Assembly: GCA_964541255.1 (NCBI GenBank)
Contig: CAZIPL010000003.1
Location: 1 to 64,000 of the forward strand
Length of the DNA stretch: 64,000 nt
Origin: CAYOSU01 sp964541255
GTDB taxonomy: Bacteria; Bacillota; Clostridia; Christensenellales; CAMQZB01
Reading direction: 5' to 3'
Below the pieces are notes generated by a model, which made no database searches, had not been told where the DNA came from, and saw only the letters and a program-made list of their open reading frames with translations. A program made the translations under genes and the position numbers. Of the stretch, positions 43,532-52,360 are shown in pieces (position 1 is the first letter of the stretch; each line of letters begins with the position of its first letter).

Positions 43532-45007
43532 ATGGGCAAAAAGGTTAAAAATCCCAACAAAGTGGGATTTAGAGAAATTTTTGGCGTAACCGCAATGGCA
43601 GTATTGGGCTCCCTCGTAGCAATGATAATGCAGACGGGCTTCATGACCTATTTGACGGACTATGCCGGCCTTGGCGCATACGGTGCTATCGTAGGAACGA
43701 CTGTACTTTTTGCGGCAAGAATAATCGACGCGGTGGACGACCCTATGCAGGCGTTCATTATGGATAAGGCGAAACCTACAAAGATCGGTAAATATAAACC
43801 TTTCTTGTTGATCTCTCTTATTTTGATGGCTCTCGGCATTTCTTGTCTTTACTTCATTCCTTCGGCTATCGCTCAGATGCCTGTTCTCGTAACGATTTGG
43901 GTAATCTTCTTCTATCTCGTTTATGATATCGGTTCTTCGTTCCACAACGCAAACTTGCTTTACAGAACGATGACGGACGACGTAGGCGAAAGATCCAAGC
44001 TCGTTACTTTCCCCAGAATCATGACCATGATTCTTTCCATGATGGGAACCTCTCTTACGGCAATTATCGTTAAGGTAGACGAAAGCGTAAACAACTTGCA
44101 CGACTCTTACGGTATTGTTGTTACGGTCATGATGGTCGCAGGTCTTGTTATTTCTCTCATCGGCTGGTCGATGATCAAAGAAAAACACGCTGTCGAACCC
44201 GAAAACGAAGAAGAAGTAAAGATCAAAGACTTCTTTGTTCTTTTCAAAGAAAACAAAGCAATGACGGTCAACCTCGTTGCAAGCTTGTTCTCCGGATTTA
44301 TCTGGACGTTCCTTTTCGCAACAAGCTCCTATTACATCAAATGGGCATTCTGCTGCGATTTTGAAACGGGCGTAGTTGACTATACATACTTTGGAACGCT
44401 TTCTCTTATTGCAGGAATGATGATGATTATGCCTCTTCTTTTGGCTACCGTCATATCTGTTCCCGTCATGAAGAAAGTCGGCGATCCTGCGAAGATGCAG
44501 AGAGTTATTCACCTCTTCGAAGCAGGCTCCGGAATATTCCTCTTCGTTATGCAGATTTTGGGTCTTTTGGAAAAGGTTCCTTTCCTCTTCTTTGTATCGA
44601 TGTTCATTTCCGCATTTGCGATCGGAATGGGCTTCGTCCCCGGCAATGCAATGGGTATGGAAGTTATGGACTATCAGATCTGGAAGAACGGCAAGGATCG
44701 TTCCGCTTTGACTCAGGCAGGCGGCAAGTTCCTCGAAAAAGCACAGAGCGCTATCTCTTCCGCAGTCGTAGGCGTTGTTCTTATCGCTATCGGTTACGAA
44801 GTAGACTCTGCAACGGGCGATTATGTCGGCGAGCTTTCTAAGCTTCCTTCGATGCTTACATGGTTCATCGTAATCATGGGTCTTGTTCCTGGAATCCTCG
44901 GAACGCTCACATATTTCGTTTATAAGAAATATCCTATCACCCCCGAAATCCGCGCGCAGATGTACGCTGATATGGAGGCAAAAAAGGCTGCCGCTAACGA
45001 GCAGTAA
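43532..45007 (+). CDS. GPH-family sugar:cation symporter 2
   Basis: 491 residues, about twelve membrane helices. It is strongly similar throughout to symporter 1 (AARIIDAVDDPMQAFIMDKAKPTKIGKYKP; YRTMTDDVGERSKLVTFPR). Both are divergent from an AraC regulator of one paralogous group, so the whole regulator-transporter module has been duplicated. The imported sugar is unknown. GGAG lies 7-8 bases before the ATG. Confidence 0.9.
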   Translation: MGKKVKNPNKVGFREIFGVTAMAVLGSLVAMIMQTGFMTYLTDYAGLGAYGAIVGTTVLFAARIIDAVDDPMQAFIMDKAKPTKIGKYKPFLLISLILMALGISCLYFIPSAIAQMPVLVTIWVIFFYLVYDIGSSFHNANLLYRTMTDDVGERSKLVTFPRIMTMILSMMGTSLTAIIVKVDESVNNLHDSYGIVVTVMMVAGLVISLIGWSMIKEKHAVEPENEEEVKIKDFFVLFKENKAMTVNLVASLFSGFIWTFLFATSSYYIKWAFCCDFETGVVDYTYFGTLSLIAGMMMIMPLLLATVISVPVMKKVGDPAKMQRVIHLFEAGSGIFLFVMQILGLLEKVPFLFFVSMFISAFAIGMGFVPGNAMGMEVMDYQIWKNGKDRSALTQAGGKFLEKAQSAISSAVVGVVLIAIGYEVDSATGDYVGELSKLPSMLTWFIVIMGLVPGILGTLTYFVYKKYPITPEIRAQMYADMEAKKAAANEQ

Positions 45008-45073
45008 TTAAAAAGGTAATATTTTACCGCAAAATAGCTAATCACACACGATTTGTGTCATAATTAACCCTTG

Positions 45074-45110
45074 AAGAACAGCACCCGAAAAACGGGAGTT
45101 GTTCTTTTTT
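45074..45110 (+). terminator. Terminator of GPH symporter 2
   Basis: AAGAACA/TGTTCTT and CCCG/CGGG pairing around AAAAA, then TTTTTT. It lies 67 bases past the stop. Confidence 0.85.
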
Positions 45111-45144
45111 CGTGAAGCTATTTGATGAAAATCAGAGAAAGGTA

Positions 45145-45295
45145 GAATACAAGAAGATATAAAATTGCTTGCAAGGGTTTGGAAATTCGCGGTTTTACCA
45201 TATAATGACAATCCCTCAGTCTGCATACGCAGACAGCTCCCTTGCTAAAGGAGCCTTTGGTTTTGCGGCAAAACCTTCTTGAATTACTTCTTAAT
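45145..45295 (+). repeat. Dispersed MITE-like repeat, copy with double-hairpin core
   Basis: Begins GAATACAAGAAG, continues TTGCTTGCAAGGG, carries the core at 45210-45258 (GTCTGC/GCAGAC and GCTCCCTT/AAAGGAGC hairpins) and ends near ATTACTTCTTAAT. The core matches the 10.6 kb copy and, inverted, the 17.0 kb copy. Together with featureless flanks it fills the 507-base gap before the phosphatase gene. Confidence 0.8.
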
Positions 45296-45514
45296 CGTTC
45301 GAAAACGAAAATAATACTTGCAAAAATCGCAGAAAGCGTATGTAGATAAAACGCTTTCGTTATTCTTTGATTTACGAATAATTATACAATATATGTGAAA
45401 ATATCGTAAAATGAACAGCTTGCCTTAATCGTCGTTGACAAGGGGTTTTGTTTTTGATAAGATAAAAGAAATTATGAATGCGGCTTGAATTTTGCAGCTG
45501 CTTTGGAGGACTTA

Positions 45515-46306
45515 ATGAAAAAATCGATGTTTGCATCTATCGAAAACTTCCGCGATATGGGCGGAACGCCTATGGCGGACGGCAGAAAGATAAAAAAAGG
45601 AATGTTTTTCCGTTGCGGCGCGCTCGATAAGGTGAGTGAAGAAGATAAGGCCGCGATAAACGCTCTCAACATCGGAACGGTGTTTGACTATAGAGATGCG
45701 AGAGAAATCTCTCACGCGCCCGATTTTGAGGGCAATTTCAAATACGTTAATATCCCGGCACTTAGAACAATGGCTGCGGAAGTTGCAGATATGGATAAGC
45801 AAAGCGAAGGCTCGACGGGTTTGACTGAAGAAGAAGCGGAGAGCATAAAGAGCCAATTTATGCAGTCTTACGTCGAAATGCCTATGGCAAACGAGGCTTA
45901 TAGGCAAACGCTTCTTGCGCTTAACGAGCATAAGCCCATTTTATATCATTGCGCAAGCGGAAAAGATAGAACGGGAGTCGGCGGAATGCTAATTACGCTT
46001 GCTTTGGGTGGAACGAAAGAACAAGCTATGAAAGATTATCTCGATTCCAACGAGTATAGAAAAGAGGACAATCAAAAGGTTTTCGATTATGTCAACGAGC
46101 TTGCTAAAAAGACCAAAGCAACGCCCGAAAGATTGAAGCTTGGCACGGAGCTTATGCACTATATGATGCTCACAAACGAAAGATTCTTGAACGCTTCGTT
46201 TAACTCTATTTTCTCTAAATACGAGACTTTCGACGACTATCTTTTGGGTGAATACGGAATAACGAAAGAGATGACGGACGACTGGAAGGCGTTCTATCTC
46301 GAATAA
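45515..46306 (+). CDS. Tyrosine-phosphatase-like protein (Y_phosphatase3 type)
   Basis: 263 residues. The active-site loop YHCASGKDRTGVGG has the C-x5-R-[ST] signature (Cys, Lys-Asp, Arg-Thr). The N-terminal NFRDMGG and later FDYRDAREI are typical of the LM/IphP-like group of bacterial tyrosine or phosphoinositide phosphatases. The start at 45515 has GGAGG 5 bases upstream; an earlier in-frame ATG at 45485 lacks one. No partner kinase is nearby. It is monocistronic. Confidence 0.9.
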   Translation: MKKSMFASIENFRDMGGTPMADGRKIKKGMFFRCGALDKVSEEDKAAINALNIGTVFDYRDAREISHAPDFEGNFKYVNIPALRTMAAEVADMDKQSEGSTGLTEEEAESIKSQFMQSYVEMPMANEAYRQTLLALNEHKPILYHCASGKDRTGVGGMLITLALGGTKEQAMKDYLDSNEYRKEDNQKVFDYVNELAKKTKATPERLKLGTELMHYMMLTNERFLNASFNSIFSKYETFDDYLLGEYGITKEMTDDWKAFYLE

Positions 46307-46313
46307 AAAGCAT

Positions 46314-46339
46314 AAACGGCTTGACAACAAGCCGTTTTC
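46314..46339 (+). terminator. Terminator of the phosphatase gene
   Basis: A perfect 10-base stem AAACGGCTTG/CAAGCCGTTT around ACAA, ending in T. It starts 7 bases after the stop. Confidence 0.88.
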
Positions 46340-46361
46340 TTAATAAAGGACAGCACTTTCT

Positions 46362-47486
46362 ATGGATACCGACAAGAAACAACAACGCAAAACCGCGGTA
46401 AAGAAAAATTGGTGGCGCGGTGCGATAATACTACTTCTCTCGCTACTTTTGGTTTTTCTTTATTTAGCTCGAAGCAACAAGGAACTTTGCGAAGTATTCT
46501 TTGCAAAAACGATAGGCAGAGGGTATATTTATCTAATAAGTCGAATAACCAATCTTCTCCCCTTTTCGTTGACGGAATGGGTGTATATCGCGGCGGTTAT
46601 TTTGCTCGTTTTTCTGTTTGTTCGGTTTATCTTTTTTCTTGTCAAGAAAAAGTACGGAAGATTTTTCAAAAGCCTTTTTAATATCGCGTCGATAATTTTG
46701 GGCGTACTTGTCCTTTTCAATGCTACGTTCACTTGCTCGTATAGCAGAAAATCCGTTATGACGGCGTTCGAGCTTCCCGAAGTTACCATGACGACCGAAG
46801 AATGCGCCGACGCAAGTATTTATTACGCAACATTAAGTAACGAGCTTGCCGCAAAGCTTGACTTTGACGAAAACGGCGATGTCGTTTGCCCGTATACGTT
46901 CGACGAGCTTGTTTCGCTTATCAACGAAGAATATCATAGGTTCGACGGCGAATACTTCTCTTCTTTCGAACTAAGGGCAAAACCCGTATTTTTCAGCAAG
47001 TTTATGAGCTATTCGGGGATTACGGGGCAGTTTCAGGTCGTGTTAGGAGAATGCAACGTTTCGACAGATATTCCGACCTATCAAGTGCCCGAAACGATAG
47101 CGCACGAGATAGCGCACGGCAAAGGGGTTTCGCGCGAAGACGAAGCGAATTATTCGGCATATTATCTTCTTTTGACCTCCGACAACGACTATCTCAAATA
47201 TTGCGGACTTTTATATGCGTCGAACAAAATGCTGTATGAGTCGTATGATTCAAATAATCCCGCTGATTATTATAGGGCGAGAGAATATTTCGAAGAGCAT
47301 GCTTTGACTCAATATCAAAACGCAAGCGCGCATTGGGCGTCATACGACACGATTTGGGATAAAATCACCGACTGGTGGAATGACAGATACCTTAAAAGCT
47401 CCGGGCAAAGCGAAGGGGTTAAAAGTTATTCCATGACGGGACGATTCTTGCTTCAAATATACGAAATGCAAACAAGCGAAGATTAA
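46362..47486 (+). CDS. DUF3810-family membrane protein with HEIAH motif
   Basis: 374 residues. The N-terminal third has three predicted membrane helices (about 18-36, 64-88 and 103-121). The rest is extracytoplasmic and contains VPETIAHEIAHGKGVSREDEANYSAYY near residue 240, a zinc-metalloprotease-type HExxH with a possible downstream Glu ligand. This is the DUF3810 layout, a family with no proven function; peptidase activity is an inference from the motif. It is monocistronic. Confidence 0.82.
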   Translation: MDTDKKQQRKTAVKKNWWRGAIILLLSLLLVFLYLARSNKELCEVFFAKTIGRGYIYLISRITNLLPFSLTEWVYIAAVILLVFLFVRFIFFLVKKKYGRFFKSLFNIASIILGVLVLFNATFTCSYSRKSVMTAFELPEVTMTTEECADASIYYATLSNELAAKLDFDENGDVVCPYTFDELVSLINEEYHRFDGEYFSSFELRAKPVFFSKFMSYSGITGQFQVVLGECNVSTDIPTYQVPETIAHEIAHGKGVSREDEANYSAYYLLLTSDNDYLKYCGLLYASNKMLYESYDSNNPADYYRAREYFEEHALTQYQNASAHWASYDTIWDKITDWWNDRYLKSSGQSEGVKSYSMTGRFLLQIYEMQTSED

Positions 47487-47570
47487 GCTTGAAAAATCGA
47501 AAACATATTTATAAAAGTGAAGAGTTGTCGCAACGAACGAAAAGACAGCATTCAGACTTTATTTGCCTAC

Positions 47571-47607
47571 TAAAAACAAGCGACCTTTGAAGAAAAGGTC
47601 GCTTGTT
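47571..47607 (-). terminator. Terminator of the DeoR gene (bidirectional)
   Basis: A perfect 13-base stem AACAAGCGACCTT/AAGGTCGCTTGTT around a 7-base loop. The T run is on the minus strand, but the stem is also well placed behind the DUF3810 gene. Confidence 0.8.
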
Positions 47608-47715
47608 GTATGATAAAATAAGTGATTTGTTGTTTAGCAATACCGATTTATTTGCGATAGAGCGGGAATGATTAAGTCATAAAACGCGTTTATTATATAC
47701 AATATTGCTGTTTAT

Positions 47716-48453
47716 TTAGCGGTAAATGATATTGACGTCGTCAAAAACCATTCCCTCGGGCGGTTCTTTTTCCGTGACGACATAATCAAAAACGTCAAGC
47801 GGCATACCTCTATACGCGCCCTCGCCGAAAAACTTTTCGCTGTCAACAAGAAGCATTTTCTTATTGCTTTTGGAAACCGCTTTCTTTTTCACTTCCCCTA
47901 CGTCAACCGTGCGCTCGTAAGTATATCCGTTTTCTATTGCCGCGCACGAGCATATGCATAAATCGAAGCAGAAATCGTCGAGTTGCGAAAGGGTAAGGCT
48001 CCCGATAACGGAGCTTGTATGCTCTTCGACCTTGCCGCCCAAAAGGATTACGTTGACGTTTCCGAGCCTCGAAACGCTTTCTGCGGAGAGTATTCCGTTC
48101 GTAACGACGGTTTTTAAGGATAAGCTCATCTTTTCGAGAAGATATAGGCATGTTGTGGAGCTATCGACGAAAACGGTATTAAACTGCGGCAAAACGCTTG
48201 CGGCGATTCTTGCGACTTCGCGTTTTCCGCTTTCGTTTTTTTTGCGACGAAGCAAGTGGGAAATTTCCCCCGAACGCTCATCGATATATGCTCCGCCGTG
48301 AACCCTTTCGATAAGTCCCATGGCTTGCATTTTCTTTAAGTCTCGCCTTACGGTAGCTTCTGACGTATATAAAAGCTCCGCTAAAGTTTCCACCTTTGCG
48401 CTTTTATTGTCTTTCAAATATCTCATTATCTCGTCGAAACGTTCGTTTTCCAT
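47716..48453 (-). CDS. DeoR-family transcriptional regulator
   Basis: 245 residues from the ATG at 48453, which has GGAG 7 bases upstream; an in-frame Met 15 codons earlier lacks one. The N-terminal helix-turn-helix AELLYTSEATVRRDLKKMQ and IERVHGGAY are canonical DeoR. The C-terminal domain binds a sugar-phosphate effector (VTNGI, LLGGKVEEHTSSVIG, LLVDSEKF). It is divergent from the aldolase gene, with a palindromic operator between them, so it is probably a rhamnulose-phosphate-responsive repressor. Confidence 0.92.
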   Translation of the reverse strand: MENERFDEIMRYLKDNKSAKVETLAELLYTSEATVRRDLKKMQAMGLIERVHGGAYIDERSGEISHLLRRKKNESGKREVARIAASVLPQFNTVFVDSSTTCLYLLEKMSLSLKTVVTNGILSAESVSRLGNVNVILLGGKVEEHTSSVIGSLTLSQLDDFCFDLCICSCAAIENGYTYERTVDVGEVKKKAVSKSNKKMLLVDSEKFFGEGAYRGMPLDVFDYVVTEKEPPEGMVFDDVNIIYR

Positions 48454-48486
48454 AAAAAAGCTCCGTTTGTGATTGATTTTGATTAT

Positions 48487-48559
48487 ATTATAGCGCATAT
48501 TTGCTCATTTTTCAACTTTTCGAGCAAATATAGACAAATCAAAATATGTGTGGTATACT
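48487..48559. promoter_or_regulatory. Divergent DeoR/RhaD promoters with shared operator
   Basis: On the plus strand TAGACA (48531-48536), a 17-base spacer and TATACT (48554-48559) drive the aldolase gene. On the minus strand TTGAAA (48515-48510), a 17-base spacer and TATAAT (48492-48487) drive the regulator. A perfect inverted repeat ATATTTGCTC...GAGCAAATAT (48497-48531) covers the minus-strand spacer and touches the plus-strand -35, so one bound repressor would block both. Confidence 0.82.
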
Positions 48560-48640
48560 GTTTTTGAAAAAATAAATACCGACTTTCGTCGCAATAACAA
48601 ATAGCGAATTCGAAACGAGGAATCAAAAAGGAGATTTAAT

Positions 48641-49453
48641 ATGAAAAACATTCTCGAAGCACCTTTTGTCGTTGAAATGGAAAGAACAACCGCCAATATG
48701 TATCGCCTCGGCTGGGACGAAAGAAACGGCGGAAACATAAGCTATATGCTCAACGAAAACGAAGTAGCCGAGTATCTCGACCTTAACAACGTTTTGAGAA
48801 CAATCCCTACGAATTTTGACGCAAAAGAGCTTGCAGGCAAGATTTTCATTGTTACGGGCACGGGTAAATACTTCAAAAACGTCGAAGTCGATCCCGAAAC
48901 CAACCTCGGTATAGTCAGAATTTCCGCAGACGGACAGTCGGCAGAGCTTCTTTGGGGATATAAAGACGGCGGACGCTTTACTTCCGAATTCCCCGCTCAT
49001 ATGATGAGCCACATCGAACGTTTGAGAGTCGATCCCGAAAACCGCGTAATCATGCACACGCATCCGACTTATACGATCGCAATGAACGCGGTTTGCGAGC
49101 TTGACGAAAAAGATTTCACTCACAAGCTTTGGCAATCTAACACCGAAGCTATCGTAGTATTCCCCGACGGCGTAGGTATTCTTCCTTGCATGGTCTGCGG
49201 AACAAACGAAATCGGTATGGCTACCGCGGAAAAAATGAAAAACTTCCGCCTTGTCGTTTGGACAAACCACGGAATTTACGGTTCTGGACGCGATATGGAC
49301 GAAGCTTTCGGTCTTATCGAAACCGTCGAAAAGACCGCACAGCTTTATATGTTGACGTTGGGACATGTTAAAAACGTCATTCCCGACGAAATCTTGAACG
49401 GCTTGGCAAAACGTTTCGACATCACGCCTCTTGAGGGAGTTTTGACAAAATAA
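48641..49453 (+). CDS. rhaD: Rhamnulose-1-phosphate aldolase (class II)
   Basis: 270 residues, matching E. coli RhaD in length and pattern: GWDERNGGNIS near the N-terminus, the zinc motif IMHTHPT, and VWTNHGIYGSG with the third His. It splits rhamnulose-1-phosphate into dihydroxyacetone phosphate and lactaldehyde. No rhamnose isomerase or kinase is adjacent, so the pathway must be completed elsewhere; a related deoxy-ketose phosphate substrate is possible. AAAGGAG precedes the ATG. Confidence 0.92.
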   Translation: MKNILEAPFVVEMERTTANMYRLGWDERNGGNISYMLNENEVAEYLDLNNVLRTIPTNFDAKELAGKIFIVTGTGKYFKNVEVDPETNLGIVRISADGQSAELLWGYKDGGRFTSEFPAHMMSHIERLRVDPENRVIMHTHPTYTIAMNAVCELDEKDFTHKLWQSNTEAIVVFPDGVGILPCMVCGTNEIGMATAEKMKNFRLVVWTNHGIYGSGRDMDEAFGLIETVEKTAQLYMLTLGHVKNVIPDEILNGLAKRFDITPLEGVLTK

Positions 49454-49491
49454 TCATAAATACTTTGAATATATAAAGATAAAATATTAAG

Positions 49492-49520
49492 AACGGAGCA
49501 AAATAATCTGCTCCGTTTTT
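49492..49520 (+). terminator. Terminator of rhaD
   Basis: A perfect AACGGAGCA/TGCTCCGTT stem with an 8-base loop and TTTTT, 39 bases after the stop. Confidence 0.9.
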
Positions 49521-49573
49521 GATTTTGCGTTTGATTTTAACTCTTGTTATTCTGTGAATTCGCGGCGATTTAA

Positions 49574-49602
49574 TTTACAAAACGTCTTTCGTGTGATATT
49601 AT
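49574..49602 (+). promoter_or_regulatory. Promoter of alaS
   Basis: TTTACA, a 17-base spacer and TATTAT, leaving a leader of about 120 bases before the alaS ATG. The leader contains a short hairpin AAAAGCC/GGCTTTT (49651-49667). Confidence 0.55.
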
Positions 49603-49729
49603 ATAAAAGTATATTGCGGTTTTTTCGATGTCGTTCAAGAAAAGCGCAGCAAAAGCCGACGGCTTTTTAACGAAAAGTCGAAGCTTTTTGTCGATAACAA
49701 TAAAAACATTTTATCATAAGGTGATATAT

Positions 49730-51517
49730 ATGAAAGAAATCAAATCTGCACAGTTGAAGGAAATGTACCTCAAGTTCTTCGAAAGCAAAGGACACGCCGT
49801 TATAGCGTCCGCTTCGCTTATTCCCGAGAACGATTCTTCGGTTTTGTTTACTCCCGCGGGAATGCATCCGCTTATCCCCTATCTTTTGGGAGAAAAACAT
49901 CCCGCAGGAACTCGTCTTACCGACGTTCAGAAGTGCGTTAGAACGGGTGATATCGAGGATGTAGGAGACGATACGCACTGCACGTTCTTCGAAATGCTCG
50001 GCAACTGGTCTCTCGGAGATTATTTCAAAAAAGAGGCGATTACGTGGTCGTACGAATTCCTTACAAGCCCCGAATATCTTGCTATCCCCAAGGAAAAGCT
50101 TGCCGTAACGGTATTTGCAGGGGACGAAGACTGCCCGAGAGATACGGAGTCTGCCGAGATTTGGAAAGAATGCGGAATTCCCGAAGACAGAATTTTCTAT
50201 TTGCCCAAAAAAGACAACTGGTGGATTGCGGGAAACGTTGGTCCTTGCGGACCCGATACGGAGATTTTCATCGATACGGGTAAGCCTGCTTGCTCTCCCG
50301 ATTGCAATCCGTCTTGCCACTGCGGAAAATACATCGAAATTTGGAACAACGTATTTATGAGCTACTATAAAGGTGCGGACGGAAAATATACGCAGCTTGA
50401 ACAGAAGAACGTAGATACGGGTATGGGCGTTGAAAGAACGGTTGCGACGCTTAACGGACGTAACACCGTTTATGAGACAGACCTATTCGAAGAGGGAAAG
50501 AAAATCCTCGAAGAAAAGACGGGCAAATCTTACGAAGAAAATAAGAAAGCGTTCAGAATTATTCTCGACCATATAAGAACGGCGACCTTCTTGCTCGGAG
50601 ATCGCAAGGGAATCGTTCCGTCGAACGTCGATCAGGGATATATTTTGAGAAGACTGTTAAGACGTGCTATCCGTTTCGGAATGAGCTTAGAGCTCAAAGA
50701 GGGCGGACTTTCCGAGCTTGCGGCTTCGTATATCGAGCAGTATAAGGGCTTCTATCCCGAGCTTTCCGAGAACAAAGCTAAGATTTTGGAGGAAATCGAC
50801 AAGGAAGAAGAGAAGTTTGCAAAGACCTTGCAGCAAGGACTTAAAGAGTTCGAAAAGGTTGCCGTTCACATTCAAGGCACCGTTATCCCCGGAAAGACTG
50901 CGTTCAGATTGTATGACACATACGGTTTCCCCGTAGAAATGACGATAGAGCTTGCTACCGAGCGCGGAATGACCGTTGACCTAGACGGATATAAGGTTGC
51001 TCAGGAAGAGCATCAAAAGAAGAGCCAAGCGGGAAGCGAACAACGTTTCAAGGGCGGACTTATCGACGCGTCCGAGACCGTTGCGCAGCTTCATACCGCA
51101 ACGCACCTTATGCATGCGGCTCTCAAAAAGGTTCTCGGAAGAAACGACGTCAACCAGAGAGGTTCCAACATCACTGCGGAAAGATTGCGTTTTGACTTCT
51201 CGTTCGACCGTCCGATGACGAAAGAAGAGATCGCCGACGTTGAAAAGCTCGTTAACGAGGCAATAGCCGCAAACGTTCCCGTCGTATGCGAAGAAATGAC
51301 AGTCAAGGAAGCAAAGGATAAAGGTGCTGTCGGACTTTTCGAATCGAAATACGGCGATGTCGTCAAGGTTTATACCATGGGTAGTTATTCTTGCGAAATC
51401 TGCGGAGGTCCTCATGCTAAAAACACGGGAGACTTGGGCCGCTTCAAGATTATGAAAGAACAGTCTTCGTCTGCGGGAGTTAGACGTATCAAGGCGGTTT
51501 TGGAGCCTAAGCAATAA
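49730..51517 (+). CDS. alaS: Alanyl-tRNA synthetase lacking the C-Ala domain
   Basis: 595 residues against about 870 in typical bacteria. The catalytic domain is complete (THCTFFEMLGNWSLGDYF; GPCGPDTEIF; NVDTGMGVERT). The editing domain has both zinc/active-site pairs, HTATH (H455, H459) and C558-GGPH (H562). The protein ends right after GVRRIKAV, exactly where the editing domain ends. The oligomerisation/C-Ala (DHHA1) domain is absent, and only 120 bases separate the stop from the next gene, so this is not a frameshift. AAGGTG precedes the ATG; an in-frame start at 49628 adds 34 unconserved residues. Confidence 0.92.
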   Translation: MKEIKSAQLKEMYLKFFESKGHAVIASASLIPENDSSVLFTPAGMHPLIPYLLGEKHPAGTRLTDVQKCVRTGDIEDVGDDTHCTFFEMLGNWSLGDYFKKEAITWSYEFLTSPEYLAIPKEKLAVTVFAGDEDCPRDTESAEIWKECGIPEDRIFYLPKKDNWWIAGNVGPCGPDTEIFIDTGKPACSPDCNPSCHCGKYIEIWNNVFMSYYKGADGKYTQLEQKNVDTGMGVERTVATLNGRNTVYETDLFEEGKKILEEKTGKSYEENKKAFRIILDHIRTATFLLGDRKGIVPSNVDQGYILRRLLRRAIRFGMSLELKEGGLSELAASYIEQYKGFYPELSENKAKILEEIDKEEEKFAKTLQQGLKEFEKVAVHIQGTVIPGKTAFRLYDTYGFPVEMTIELATERGMTVDLDGYKVAQEEHQKKSQAGSEQRFKGGLIDASETVAQLHTATHLMHAALKKVLGRNDVNQRGSNITAERLRFDFSFDRPMTKEEIADVEKLVNEAIAANVPVVCEEMTVKEAKDKGAVGLFESKYGDVVKVYTMGSYSCEICGGPHAKNTGDLGRFKIMKEQSSSAGVRRIKAVLEPKQ

Positions 51518-51570
51518 GTTATGGCAAAATAGTCTATAAATTTATTGAAAATTTGAATATAATCAAAAAA

Positions 51571-51607
51571 AGAAAAACCACTTTATCGTAATTCGATAAG
51601 GTGGTTT
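51571..51607 (-). terminator. Bidirectional terminator between alaS and rluB
   Basis: AAACCAC and GTGGTTT arms with a TTATCG/CGATAA inner stem. A strong T run follows on the minus strand and a weaker one on the plus strand, serving both convergent genes. Confidence 0.85.
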
Positions 51608-51640
51608 ATTTGTTTTTGGGTGTTTATAATTAGCGGAAAC

Positions 51641-52348
51641 TCAGATATTTTTCAAATAATCGATTTCTCTTTCGGTGAGACGTCTGTATTGACCTCTGTC
51701 AAGGCTTCCTATTCTAAGCTCGCCGACCTTGATTCTTTTCAAGAACTGAACCTCGTGTCCGACAGCTTCGAACATTCTTCTTACTTCGCGGTTCTTTCCT
51801 TCCGTAATCGTGATTTCGAATTTCGACGATTGCTTTGTCAGCTCAATGGGTTTAAGGGCCTTTGCCTTGACGAGAACTCTCGGCTCGATTTCGACTCCCG
51901 TACGCAATCTATTGAGAGCGTCTGCCGAAAGAGAGCCTTCGACCTTAACGAGATATGTCTTCGGGACTTCGTTACGGGGGTGTGTAAGTCTTTCGGTAAG
52001 CTCGCCGTCGTTTGTTATGATAAGAAGCCCCTCGGTGTCGTAATCGAGTCTGCCGACGGGATATAATCTACCCTTATCTTTCGGCATAAAATCCATAACG
52101 GTTTTTCTGCCTTTATCGTCCGAAACGGTGCAAACGCAGCCCTTGGGCTTGTTTAACATATAATATTGCAACGTTTGCGTATGGTGAATAAGCTTTCCGT
52201 CTACTACGACGGAGTCCTTTCCCTCGTTTATCTCTTCGCCAAGCGTAGCTCTTTTGCCGTTCACGAAAACTTTTCCGCTTTCGATAAGTTTGTCCGCGCT
52301 TCTTCTGCTGCAAACGCCGCATTCGGCGAGGTATTTGTTAACTCTCAT
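51641..52348 (-). CDS. rluB: rRNA pseudouridine synthase, RsuA/RluB family
   Basis: 235 residues. The N-terminal S4 RNA-binding domain opens MRVNKYLAECGVCSRRSADKLI. The catalytic motif GRLDYDTEGLLIITNDGEL contains the essential Asp. The family length and S4 fusion fit RluB, which modifies a uridine in 23S rRNA; RsuA cannot be excluded. AAAGGA precedes the ATG. The gene lies 12 bases downstream of the carboxypeptidase gene, in the dac-scpB-rluB-like context common in Bacillota. Confidence 0.9.
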   Translation of the reverse strand: MRVNKYLAECGVCSRRSADKLIESGKVFVNGKRATLGEEINEGKDSVVVDGKLIHHTQTLQYYMLNKPKGCVCTVSDDKGRKTVMDFMPKDKGRLYPVGRLDYDTEGLLIITNDGELTERLTHPRNEVPKTYLVKVEGSLSADALNRLRTGVEIEPRVLVKAKALKPIELTKQSSKFEITITEGKNREVRRMFEAVGHEVQFLKRIKVGELRIGSLDRGQYRRLTEREIDYLKNI

Positions 52349-52360
52349 AATGCTTTCCTT

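Noticed and set aside
43466..44512. 348-codon frame antisense to GPH symporter 2
   Set aside because: Same reason: shadow of a real membrane-protein gene.
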